A DNA stretch of 64,000 nucleotides from JADLBR01 sp964651705 (lineage in GTDB: Bacteria; Verrucomicrobiota; Verrucomicrobiia; JADLBR01), in assembly GCA_964651705.1 (NCBI GenBank), contig CAZYWZ010000009.1, positions 1-64,000 of the forward strand. The letters run 5' to 3'. A program made the translations under genes and the position numbers. Of this stretch, positions 17,252 through 25,009 are shown in pieces. Under the pieces are notes generated by a model. The model did no database searches and was not told the DNA's origin. It saw nothing but the letters and a program-made list of their open reading frames with translations. Every line of letters begins with the position of its first letter. Within the stretch, counting starts at the first letter, position 1.

Positions 17252-18166
17252 TTATCTTGGCCGGGGCTTTCGAGGGGTCAAGTTTGGAGTCCGGTTGCGG
17301 CGGGTGTCGGCAAGAGGAGAGGCTGGTGGGGAGATTTGAATTGAGATGGTTGCCCGCACTGGCAGGTGATCGCTGCCATCGAGGGGCAGGATTTCGGCCA
17401 CGGGTCGCCCGAGACCGGAGCAGAAGATGTGGTCTAGGGAGGCGGGGGGGTACGAACCGTTGCCCAGCCAAGAGAGCCGGGCCTCTCGGGGAATCCCGTG
17501 GAAAGTCCAAAAGAGGCCTTCGCGGACGAGGGTCCCGAGGGTGTCCTCGTCGGGCTGAAGAAGGCCGGGCAGGTCGGTGTTGAAGTCGCCGCCGACAATG
17601 ACCCGATCGGTCCGGAACTGCAATTTCATCGCGGCGATGTGCTGGCAGAGCTGGGCGACAGACTCCTCGCGCTTTCGGCGGCAGTCGTCGGGATCCCCCG
17701 CATTGCTTTTTAGATGGACGGTGTAGACCAAGAGAGGGGCGCCGCCGACCCGCAGCGCCGCGAAGCAAAATCCGCGAGGCGGCTCAATGGACGCGGTCTC
17801 CCACGCCTGACTCCAGGAGGCCAGCGCCTCGAAACGGCTCAGGATGGCCAGCTGCTGGCGCGATCGGGCGGGCATCTGCGGTGAGACCGGAAAACGGCTC
17901 ACGACATGCAAGGTCAGGCCCGAGGGCCCTGCCACGTGATCTTGGGCCGTGTCCCAGTCGGCGATCTCCTGCAGCAGAAGGATGTCGGCCCCGAGGCGGG
18001 CGACTCCCTCGCGGATCTGATGGATGTGTTCGGCGACCGCCATGGCGTCGGCTTTGGGTGCGCCGCCGGGGAACCAGTGAAGGTTCCATGTCGCGACCGT
18101 GACCGGCTGTTCCGCGCGGGCCCAGCCGATCGTGGCCAGGAGCGCTAGCCACCGCAGATTTTGCAC
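17252..18166 (-). CDS. Secreted endonuclease/exonuclease/phosphatase-family protein
   Basis: This is a 304-residue protein that I start at a GTG (18166), where a signal peptide of about 18 residues ends in ARA (MQNLRWLALLATIGWARA). The mature part has the EEP family motifs in order: TWNLHW, LLQEIADWD, VYTVHLKS, VGGDFNTDLPG, LDHIFCSG and SDHLPVRA, with the Asn, Glu, Asp and His residues expected for metal-dependent phosphodiester cleavage. The frame is open to 18739, but that is the antisense or overlap of the upstream gene. The start lies inside the 3' end of the upstream secreted-protein gene (22-base overlap), which implies coupling. It may degrade extracellular or periplasmic DNA. Confidence 0.75.
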   Translation of the reverse strand: MQNLRWLALLATIGWARAEQPVTVATWNLHWFPGGAPKADAMAVAEHIHQIREGVARLGADILLLQEIADWDTAQDHVAGPSGLTLHVVSRFPVSPQMPARSRQQLAILSRFEALASWSQAWETASIEPPRGFCFAALRVGGAPLLVYTVHLKSNAGDPDDCRRKREESVAQLCQHIAAMKLQFRTDRVIVGGDFNTDLPGLLQPDEDTLGTLVREGLFWTFHGIPREARLSWLGNGSYPPASLDHIFCSGLGRPVAEILPLDGSDHLPVRATISIQISPPASPLADTRRNRTPNLTPRKPRPR

Positions 18167-18681
18167 GCGACGCCGTCCGTAGGCCCGCAGGGGCGGGAGG
18201 GATCGTAGTAGCGGCAGCGGGCGTTGTGCCGCTTGCCGGTGGAACTCTTGCTGTAGCCGGAGGCCTGCGGGGCCGGCACGGGTGTCCGCGCGTAGGGCTG
18301 GACGAGACCGTACGACGACGAAGGTGGGGACGCCGGCGATGTCCGGCCCGAGGCCAACTGCACTTTGAGCCGCTCGTTCTCCTCGCGCAGGGTCCGGATT
18401 TCCTGTTCCAGTTGGGTGATTCTGGCGCGCAAGGATGCGGCGTCGGCGGAGACGCCGAGCTTCGACTGCGTCTCGGGCGACAATTTGTCGATCGGGATGC
18501 GGCTCACTCCGAACGATGTGACCACGATGACCTCGGTCGTTGTGGCCGAGGTGACTTCCCCCTTGAGGATGGAGCCGTCCGCGAGGTGCAACTCGATTGG
18601 GGCGGCAGGCGCCCCAGTCACCGCCAGAAGGGCCAAGAGCAGCAGGCCCCGTGAGGACATGCGCGTAAGATAACGTTCCAT
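18145..18681 (-). CDS. Secreted protein with coiled coil and RHN..CRYY..CKICGG tail
   Basis: This is a 178-residue protein with a signal peptide (LLLLALLAVTGAPAA), a small beta domain (LADGSILKGEVTSATTTEV) like SHD1 domains, a short coiled coil (RITQLEQEIRTLREENERL), a Ser/Pro linker and a C-terminal module with the spaced motif KRHNARCRYY, CGP and ACKICGG. That tail recurs in secreted proteins and nucleases of PVC bacteria and may bind metal through its Cys/His residues. The start could also be Met 8 (18660). Its 3' end overlaps the start of the nuclease gene by 22 bases, so the tail and the nuclease may act together, as in fused versions that I recall. Confidence 0.65.
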   Translation of the reverse strand: MERYLTRMSSRGLLLLALLAVTGAPAAPIELHLADGSILKGEVTSATTTEVIVVTSFGVSRIPIDKLSPETQSKLGVSADAASLRARITQLEQEIRTLREENERLKVQLASGRTSPASPPSSSYGLVQPYARTPVPAPQASGYSKSSTGKRHNARCRYYDPSRPCGPTDGVACKICGG

Positions 18682-18747
18682 CTGGCCAGAATCGAGCAGA
18701 ATCGGGGGGCTTTACGCGGGGCGGTGGGATGGCCAACATCGGACATC

Positions 18748-18894
18748 ATGGGCATTGGCTGGGACGTTTTCGTCTCGTTCAAGAACTTGGGCGAGGATGG
18801 GGTCCCCTCCGGGGTGGAGCCAAAGCGGCACTGCAGTGCCGCAGTCCAAAAATGGGTGTGGCGACCGCGTCGATCGCTGCACGGTGCAACCTGA
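18748..18894 (+). pseudogene. TIR-domain gene remnant, N-terminus only
   Basis: The ATG at 18748 opens a 48-codon frame beginning MGIGWDVFVSFKNLGEDG, which is the characteristic first strand of bacterial TIR domains (WDVFISFKN-DEDG-PT). After about residue 20 the sequence no longer fits a TIR domain and stops at 18894. The remaining gene is missing. The break lies about 75-150 bases from the end of the M48-TerB cassette on the opposite strand, so arrival of that cassette may have destroyed the TIR gene. Confidence 0.55.
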
Positions 18895-18944
18895 GCCCGA
18901 GCGGCCCCTCTGTGGCCAGATGGGCTACGTCCGGGATCTTGAAT

Positions 18945-20291
18945 TCACGTGCCTTGCGACTTCTGCGGCATGAACCCCATGCCGGTGTGGAGGGCCTCGC
19001 GGAGGAGGGAGGCGGTGCGGTTGAGGCTGGGGTCGACGCGGAAGCCGACGGTCTGGGCGGCGCCGACGATGATGCCGTAGGCGTTGCGCGGGGGCAGATC
19101 GAGCTGCTCGGCGATGCCGATGATGGCGGCGCCCTCGACGTCCATGGGGGCGCCGTCGGCGAGGGCGATGTCGGCGAGCCTCGAAATGATAAAGGTCTTG
19201 TCGTTCTCGTCGCCGAGTCTCTTGACCTCCTCGACGGCCTCGAGGAGTCGCCTAGAGATCTTCTCGGGCGCACCGACGAGGTCCTCGAGTTCCTTTCGCG
19301 GCTCGTCGGTGAAGAAGCGGTGGAGGATCTGGATGAGGATCTTGACCTCGTCGTCGGTGATATCGCCATCGCTGCTGAGAACGAGGAGGCCGCCGGCGGC
19401 GACGGCGCGCATGACGGCGAGGTGAAGCGGCTTGGTCGGGTGTCGGCGGGTGAGGTCCATGAGGGCATCGACCTCGTCGGCGAGCTGGTCCTCGGAGAGG
19501 AGCTTGCCCTCGACGGGGATGCCGCATCTGCGGGCCTTTTCGGAGCGGGAGAACAGCTCCAGCGCCTTGAGCCGGACTGGGAGCAGGGGGTGTGAGGCGA
19601 AGGCGGCGGCGGCGAGCTCGGGCTTGCCGCGGACCTCGTCGACCTGGGCGAGCAGGGCATCGACGTCGAGGGTCACATTGCGCTCGCTGAGGCCGAAGGC
19701 GGCCTTCATGAGGGAGCGCAGGGAGGCCTTGAGGTCGCGACTGGCGACCAGCCCGGCGCGGTCGGCGCTGATCTCGGTTTTCTTCTGCCAGCGGAGGAAC
19801 AGGGTCTCGCCGAAGGGGGGCAGCACCGTCAGCGCGGGGTTCTGGGGGTCGAAATTCTTCAGCGCGTTGAACCGGTTGTGCTCGAAGAGGAAGTGCCCCA
19901 GCTCGTGGCCGATGATCGAGGCGAGCTCGGCGTCCTCGAGTTGCTCCAGCGCGGCGGATGTCAGGCCGATGAGAGATTTGGTGCCGGTCTCGGTGACATC
20001 GAGGATGGCCACCGCGTTCACCGAGGGCGCCTGGAGGCAGAAGATCTCCGCCGAGGTATCCAACCCCAGGTTGTTGCAGGCGGACTCGAAGATGCCGTAG
20101 ACGCGTGGGGAGAGGCGCGGCGTGAGGCGGATGCCCTCGCTCATGAGGTGGTTGCGGATCGTGTCCTCCTGCCGACGGCGATTTTCCTCGAAGGTGTCCA
20201 AGAAGTCGGCGACTCGATAGGTTTCGAGCAATTCATCGCGGTCGCGCAAGTCGCCGCGGTAGCGGAGGTAATCCCAATCAATTTTCTGCAT
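18945..20291 (-). CDS. M48-like metallopeptidase with TerB domain, copy A
   Basis: This is a 448-residue protein with no signal peptide. The zinc-peptidase motif HELGH is at 129-133 and the third ligand is likely Glu 173 in EISADRAG, as in M48 peptidases. The C-terminal third has two TerB-like stretches (LSSDGDITDDEVKIL and LADGAPMDVEGAAI), acidic sequences thought to bind metal. I start at MQKIDWDYLRY because GAAAGGAC lies just upstream; the frame is open 12 codons more. It is the last gene of the ARPP-1 cassette. A near-identical copy lies at 39634-40980. Without a membrane span it should be cytoplasmic, which is unusual for M48. The substrate is unknown. Confidence 0.75.
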   Translation of the reverse strand: MQKIDWDYLRYRGDLRDRDELLETYRVADFLDTFEENRRRQEDTIRNHLMSEGIRLTPRLSPRVYGIFESACNNLGLDTSAEIFCLQAPSVNAVAILDVTETGTKSLIGLTSAALEQLEDAELASIIGHELGHFLFEHNRFNALKNFDPQNPALTVLPPFGETLFLRWQKKTEISADRAGLVASRDLKASLRSLMKAAFGLSERNVTLDVDALLAQVDEVRGKPELAAAAFASHPLLPVRLKALELFSRSEKARRCGIPVEGKLLSEDQLADEVDALMDLTRRHPTKPLHLAVMRAVAAGGLLVLSSDGDITDDEVKILIQILHRFFTDEPRKELEDLVGAPEKISRRLLEAVEEVKRLGDENDKTFIISRLADIALADGAPMDVEGAAIIGIAEQLDLPPRNAYGIIVGAAQTVGFRVDPSLNRTASLLREALHTGMGFMPQKSQGT

Positions 20292-20348
20292 AAGTGTCCT
20301 TTCTATACGATGAACGAGGGCATCCAAGGGGAAACGTGTCGTGGGCTG

Positions 20349-20921
20349 TCATTTGGCCCGCTCCGGCTTCTTCTGATATCGGCCACGGGGGTCGAACTCC
20401 CGTTCCCAGAAGCCCTGGTGTTTCCCGGCGTTTTGGCGCACGAGTTTGTCGGCAAACATCTCGATCTCGTGGAGGCGCAGCCGCCAGGCGTGCGGGATCA
20501 GCCCGAGGCGTTGCGCCGCCTTTCCGCGGAGGCTCCGGACGATGTGGCGCCGCCAGAAGCCCCGCCCGTGCGCCCAGAGCGAAGGCACCTCCTCGTCGTC
20601 GATTTCCACCGATAGCAGGGCGCGGAGGGGCAGTTTCGTCTCGGGTATGAGAAACGCCTCTGGGCACGGGGGGTCGGACATGACCATGAGGGCGCCGCTG
20701 ACCAGCCGTCCGTGCAGGATGTCCTTCCGCAGCACCAGCGTGAGTCCGTCGGTCCCCGCGAGGGGCGCCTGATGGATCTCTCGGTCCGCGCCGGGGGCCA
20801 AATGGTCCGCCGCTTGGCAAACGGGGGCGCCGGGAACCCGGAATCGGTCGAAGAGCATCACCGGCAAATTGGGCAATCCGATCGGGGCGCTGTTCGCGTG
20901 GCGGGCCTTGTCCTTTTTCAT
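20349..20921 (-). CDS. Hypothetical protein of the cassette, paralog b (copy A)
   Basis: This is a 190-residue protein starting MKKDKARHANSAPI. Recognisable family pattern: FDRFRVPGAP near the start, then a block on LTLVLRKDILHGRLVSGAL-VM-DPP, then W-GRGFWRRHI, then LHEIEMFADKLVR and HQGFWERE. It is closely related to 41038-41610 and more distantly to its own neighbour at 20937-21506, so the cassette contains a tandem duplication. No catalytic motif is recognised. It lies 57 bases before the metallopeptidase start on the same strand. It may be an adaptor or substrate of the peptidase; this is only inferred from the conserved neighbourhood. Confidence 0.65.
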   Translation of the reverse strand: MKKDKARHANSAPIGLPNLPVMLFDRFRVPGAPVCQAADHLAPGADREIHQAPLAGTDGLTLVLRKDILHGRLVSGALMVMSDPPCPEAFLIPETKLPLRALLSVEIDDEEVPSLWAHGRGFWRRHIVRSLRGKAAQRLGLIPHAWRLRLHEIEMFADKLVRQNAGKHQGFWEREFDPRGRYQKKPERAK

Positions 20922-20936
20922 CGGCGGTGGTTACCC

Positions 20937-21506
20937 CTACGTGTCCTCCGGTTTCTGGCGATACGACTCCTCGGGGCGCAGTTCCCTTTGCCAGAAACCC
21001 TGGTGAGGGCCGTCGTTCGCGCGGGTGAGGTCATCGGCGCACATCTCGATCTCGTGGAGGCATTCGCGCCACCGGCGCGAGATTTGTCCGAGCAGGCTCG
21101 CGCGGGTCCCATGGAACATTTGGACGTGTTGCCGCACCCAGAACCCGCGGCCCCGGACCCAGACCGACGTGTCCGCCTTTCCCCCGATCACCAGGTTTAA
21201 CAGGGCCTTGCGGATCACCTCGGGATCCGCTTTCAAGAAAGCTTCGGGACGGGGGGGATCCTGCATCACCATGAAAGACCCATCGATGAGGTGCGCGCCC
21301 GCGAAGTTCTGCTTCAGGATGAGGGTCAACTTTCGGATTCTGGCGTGGGGGGCTTGCTGGACGCGGTGGCATAATCCGTCTTTTGGGGCGTCGGATGCTT
21401 GTCGCTCCGGGGCGCCAGGCGCCCGGAATCTCTCGAAGAGCGCCGCCGGGATCCGCGCGTACATCGTGGGGGTCTGGCGCGTGTGGTCCTTCTGGTTCTT
21501 GGTCAT
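20937..21506 (-). CDS. Hypothetical protein of the cassette, paralog a (copy A)
   Basis: This is a 189-residue protein starting MTKNQKDHTRQTP. It shares with paralog b the FERFRAPGAPE start, the LTLILKQNFAGAHLIDGSF-VM-DPP block, WVRGRGFWVRQHVQMF and LHEIEMCADDLTR...HQGFWQRELRPEESY. Its start overlaps the stop of the ARPP-1-like gene as ATGA, so it is translationally coupled to it. The second-copy partner at 41607-42176 is clearly related but diverged. Function is unknown. Confidence 0.65.
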   Translation of the reverse strand: MTKNQKDHTRQTPTMYARIPAALFERFRAPGAPERQASDAPKDGLCHRVQQAPHARIRKLTLILKQNFAGAHLIDGSFMVMQDPPRPEAFLKADPEVIRKALLNLVIGGKADTSVWVRGRGFWVRQHVQMFHGTRASLLGQISRRWRECLHEIEMCADDLTRANDGPHQGFWQRELRPEESYRQKPEDT

Positions 21507-22498
21507 TTTGCGATTAGGTTCTCGTGGACGAGGGCGTTGCCCAACTCGGTGTCGTGGGTCTCGAAGAGCACGGACTTCTCGGTCTCCCGCGTGATCGCCT
21601 CGGTGCGGGGGTTGACCCGGTCCCGGCGCTCCTCGCGCCGCCTAGCCTTCTCGAAGAGCGTGGCAAGATCCGTCGGATCAGCGGTCCTGGCCTGGGCCTC
21701 GGGGCTGTCTTTCTTTCCCGTCGTGCGCCGGCGGAAGTCCTGCCGGGCCTTGGCTTGGAGGGCCTCGACCGCCGCGGTCCGCAGGAGTTTTGGCCAGAGC
21801 TTGCGAAAGAGGACGTTCGAGCCGAAGACGTCCGCGCAATTCCACTCGCCATCGATCGCGAAGGCGAAACCGATCGCGCCGGGGCAGTTGGCCGCGGCTC
21901 CCTCCAGCGCCCGGATATACTCCTCGGTCTTCTGCTTGATCGCCTCATGCTCGAGGCCGAGATGGTAGCTCGAGGGCGAGGCCTGACTGTGGATCCGCAT
22001 GCCGGCGCTCGCCGAGAGCCCGGCGAGGCTGCACTCGACCTCCTCCCAGACGGCATGCTGGGAATGGCACAATTTCGCGGCCAGCTTGGTGCCCTTGGAG
22101 GCCAGGGACGTTGGGGTGGAGAGGAAGTCGGCCGCCGACTCGGCGCCCCGCCGACCCCAGCGCCCCGACTCCACGCAGAAGGACGGGATCGGGATTCGGC
22201 CCGACTTCCGCCCCACGATGAAATCGTAGGCCAGCGCCCGGTCCTGGCGCCCGCCCCGGACGATCTCCCCGGCGAATATGAAGACGTCGATATCCCCCTC
22301 GTTCTCGACGGCGAGCTGGCCGACGTTGCCGGTCTCGTGGACTCGCACCGTCTTGGTGGCCATGGCCTCGTCCAGGGTGGCGTACTGCTCGCCCTTGACC
22401 CGGTCTTGTCCCGTCACAAGATAGAGGGTCAGGTTGTCGTGGGAGAAGGGCCCCTCCAGCGTGTATCCGTTCAGGGTGGATTTGGTGGTTTCTGGCAT
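21503..22498 (-). CDS. ARPP-1-like domain protein
   Basis: This is a 331-residue protein starting MPETTKSTLNGYTLEGP, with AAAGGAGC upstream. The segments IFAGEIVRGGRQDRALAYDF and PIPSFCVESGRWGRRG are hallmarks of the ARPP-1 family (the ARG and rhodanese/phosphatase-associated protein domain, Pfam), which is thought to act in nucleotide- or ADP-ribose-linked stress systems; biochemistry is not established. The frame upstream to 22702 is not protein-like and I exclude it. It heads the cassette of copy A only; copy B lacks it. The 777-base gap upstream is shared with the divergent CRISPR operon, so both may be controlled there. Confidence 0.7.
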   Translation of the reverse strand: MPETTKSTLNGYTLEGPFSHDNLTLYLVTGQDRVKGEQYATLDEAMATKTVRVHETGNVGQLAVENEGDIDVFIFAGEIVRGGRQDRALAYDFIVGRKSGRIPIPSFCVESGRWGRRGAESAADFLSTPTSLASKGTKLAAKLCHSQHAVWEEVECSLAGLSASAGMRIHSQASPSSYHLGLEHEAIKQKTEEYIRALEGAAANCPGAIGFAFAIDGEWNCADVFGSNVLFRKLWPKLLRTAAVEALQAKARQDFRRRTTGKKDSPEAQARTADPTDLATLFEKARRREERRDRVNPRTEAITRETEKSVLFETHDTELGNALVHENLIAK

Positions 22499-23275
22499 AT
22501 TCTTGGCTCCTTTGTTCTGGCGCGCGCTCCCGGTTTCGCTTCCCGCATTCGGGGTCTCTTCAGGTGCTTCGGCCTGGCGCGCGTCCATGGTCCGATAAAG
22601 TGGGCGGGGGCGGGATTTTCCGGTGGGTTGGCTAGAACCTTGGGGCCTCCCGCCGGGGCGCGGGGACGCGGGGGAAGCGAACACATACAGGCGGCGCAGC
22701 AAGAACCCTCCCCAAGTCCAAGCGCTAGCACGTGAGAGGGCTATGGGAAAGCATCGCGCAGAACGGCGGCCGCCGTAAACGGTTAGCGCACTTCCGTGTC
22801 CCCAATACGCGCCGAATCTATCATCCGATTTTCTTAATCAGGTGTCGAGCGTCCTTGGGTTATGTGAAATGGGTCGCCCGTTATGGCATCAAAAAGTACC
22901 GGAAATCGGGAACGCTTCGTTCTTTTCATCGAATGTGAGCAGAACGACGACCTCGTCCGTTGAAAGAGTCGCTGCGGGTGACCGAGGGCACCCACGGCAT
23001 TGGGGTCGGCATGTTCCCGCAGCGCCTGTGGCGCACACATCGCCATCCCGTGGAAGGGAGCGACGATCAGGCAGGTTGAAATGGCGTGACACGCGGACAG
23101 CCGGTCGGCTACTTTCCGCGCGTGCATTGGCGATTGACCCTAGCGACAGTGGGGCAAAGGATCGGATTATGGATTGTCGCGGGCGCGCGGTGCCAGCCGC
23201 TCGTCCGGCGTGGGAATCGGGCTCCCACCGTCCCGCTTTTTGGAACGCCCATCCCCAACACCAGGTAGAGATCCC
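22499..23275. other. Intergenic region between ARPP-1 cassette and CRISPR operon
   Basis: These are 777 bases between divergent operons. I find no convincing gene on either strand: the open frames here are short, lack ribosome sites and have no protein-like pattern. The region should carry the promoters of both operons. A TTGACC at about 23133 followed 17 bases later by AAGGAT is a weak sigma-70-like candidate for the CRISPR operon; I would not rely on it. Confidence 0.5.
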
Positions 23276-25009
23276 ATGAGTTTGATTGTTCAGAACGGCG
23301 ATCCGCTCCAGCGCCGCGCCTCCTTCAGCCGCTTCGTGCTGCCCTTCGATTGGGACCGCATCGAGCCATGCCGGGACGCAACCGGGCCCGTGTATCGGGA
23401 GGCTGGGCCGGAGGATTGGCTCCACGCCGCCAAGCGTGGGTTGCCAGACACACCAACGTTTCTGGACGCGGGGCGGCGACGGTATTGCACGGAGGAAACC
23501 AAAGACATCCTCTATCGCCGAGCCAAGTGGTTCGTCCTTGCGGGCGGTTCCTCAGAGCCCTCGGTTTGGAAGAAATTCGATGTCAGGCGAGGCACGGAAG
23601 ACGGCGTGGGGCTTTACCATGTTGTGCTCCGTCCCCCGGCCTTGGTGCTCTTCGAGTTCCCCGACGCGCCGCCCCTTCGCGACAAGGAGTCTGGACGATT
23701 CCATGCGGACTTGCTTCGCACCGGCTTCGCGGTCATCGAAGCGTTCTTTCCCGATCAGAACAAGGCGCCTCTATTCGAGGACCTCCTGCGATTCAACGAG
23801 TGTTTCCGGTACCTCCGCCGTCCATTCGAGAAGCACGAAAAGGAGTTCTTCAAGACGGAACTGGAAGATTTCCGCAAGGGCATTATTGGGGATCAGGGAA
23901 AGTCGGATGGGTACTGGGCCAAGTGGGAGGCGGCACTGTCGTTTCCCATCGCCTATGGCGGGAAGACATTTCAACTTCAACTGACGGCTCCCGACGGTGA
24001 CGAGGACGCCCCGCTCATCGTCCAACCTGACGACCGGGCCTTTACCGCGGCCACGGTGTTTCTGGGCGGGCGCTTCAACGGCCTGCTGTCCAACGACGCT
24101 CCCGAGTCCATGTCTTCTCCGGCAGAGGTGATCGCTCGCGGCTTCACGCCGGGGGCGGCACCGATTCCGCCCTTCGCGGCGCACTGGGTGAAGTTCCTCA
24201 ACGTGGATTCGGCGTACTTCAAGGTGAGGCCAACGGATTGCTCCGTCTTCGAGCACGATTGGGCCATGCCAAAAACGTATCGGCGTTGGGCGCACCGCGG
24301 CACCCTTTCGGGTTTCACGCCACACTCCTTCGCGCTCATGTCGGGTCCCGCGGCCAGCGGCAACGGGGACCACGGGGACCACGGGGAGCCGGAGTTGGCC
24401 CTGCACGCGGGCCAGCACTACTTTGACCTCACCCTGCTGCTCCTCTACGTCCGCTGCTCCCTGTTCCGTTTTAGCCTGGCGCTGCACGACGTATCCGCTG
24501 ACGCCCGCGGCCCGGCCATCGATCGCCACGCTAAGGTGGCATGGCGCCGGGATTTTGAAAAACTGCGCTGGCAGTTCATGCTGTTCGAGAACCTTTACCA
24601 GTGGCCCCTGCTCTCGAACCAGCAGCAGCACCTCGAGATGTACGAGATCCAGCGCCGCGCGATGGACACCCAGGAACTCTACGATGAAATCCGCAAGGAG
24701 ATCGAAAGCAGCGACGAGGTGCTCGAGAGTGCTGTAGCGGAAGAGCGCAATGCGCGTGCGGAACGTTTGAACATCGTGGCATATTGGGGCTTACTCCTCT
24801 CCCTAGGCCTGGCGGGCTTGAGCATGGTTTTGGGATCGATCCAGGCCCTTGGCCCCGAAAATTCGTTCGGCAAGTGTCCCGCCGTCCTCTGGAGTGTCCA
24901 TGGTGGGCTGGTCGTGGTGACTCTGCTTTGTGTCGCGTTTCTGGCGTTTAAGGGCAGGGACCCAAGCAAGCGCAGGACGAAGGAGATTGGCCCATGTCGC
25001 AAGAAATGA
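23276..25009 (+). CDS. CorA-like membrane effector of type III CRISPR
   Basis: This is a 577-residue protein and the first gene of the CRISPR operon. Residues 1 to about 450 form a large soluble domain with no motif that I recognise. The C-terminus has a helical coiled-coil run (YEIQRRAMDTQELYDEIRKE, LESAVAEERNARAERL) leading into two spans at about 498-523 (IVAYWGLLLSLGLAGLSMVL) and 537-558 (GLVVVTLLCVAFLAF). This is the CorA plan of long helices plus two membrane helices. The usual GMN loop between the spans is absent, as expected for CRISPR-linked CorA. Known CRISPR CorA proteins are membrane effectors that respond to SAM-AMP made by Cas10. The same ligand here is inference. The upstream frame to 23174 is excluded; MSLIVQNGDPL fits the start. 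Confidence 0.75.
   Translation: MSLIVQNGDPLQRRASFSRFVLPFDWDRIEPCRDATGPVYREAGPEDWLHAAKRGLPDTPTFLDAGRRRYCTEETKDILYRRAKWFVLAGGSSEPSVWKKFDVRRGTEDGVGLYHVVLRPPALVLFEFPDAPPLRDKESGRFHADLLRTGFAVIEAFFPDQNKAPLFEDLLRFNECFRYLRRPFEKHEKEFFKTELEDFRKGIIGDQGKSDGYWAKWEAALSFPIAYGGKTFQLQLTAPDGDEDAPLIVQPDDRAFTAATVFLGGRFNGLLSNDAPESMSSPAEVIARGFTPGAAPIPPFAAHWVKFLNVDSAYFKVRPTDCSVFEHDWAMPKTYRRWAHRGTLSGFTPHSFALMSGPAASGNGDHGDHGEPELALHAGQHYFDLTLLLLYVRCSLFRFSLALHDVSADARGPAIDRHAKVAWRRDFEKLRWQFMLFENLYQWPLLSNQQQHLEMYEIQRRAMDTQELYDEIRKEIESSDEVLESAVAEERNARAERLNIVAYWGLLLSLGLAGLSMVLGSIQALGPENSFGKCPAVLWSVHGGLVVVTLLCVAFLAFKGRDPSKRRTKEIGPCRKK

Larger units (their letters stand above)
18967..21506. repeat. Direct repeat copy A: metallopeptidase cassette
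   Basis: This block (M48-TerB gene plus two ~190-residue paralog genes) is present again in the same orientation at 39656-42176, offset by 20,689 bases at the left end. From 18967 to 19361 I find no difference by eye from 39656-40050. Beyond that the copies diverge by scattered, mostly synonymous changes in the peptidase gene, more in the first paralog and strongly in the second. The graded divergence suggests an old duplication with recent gene conversion at one end. Confidence 0.8.

Noticed and set aside
18167..18739. Longer N-terminus of the EEP nuclease
   Set aside because: It overlaps the upstream secreted-protein gene in another frame and has no protein-like pattern; the GTG at 18166 begins a clean signal peptide.
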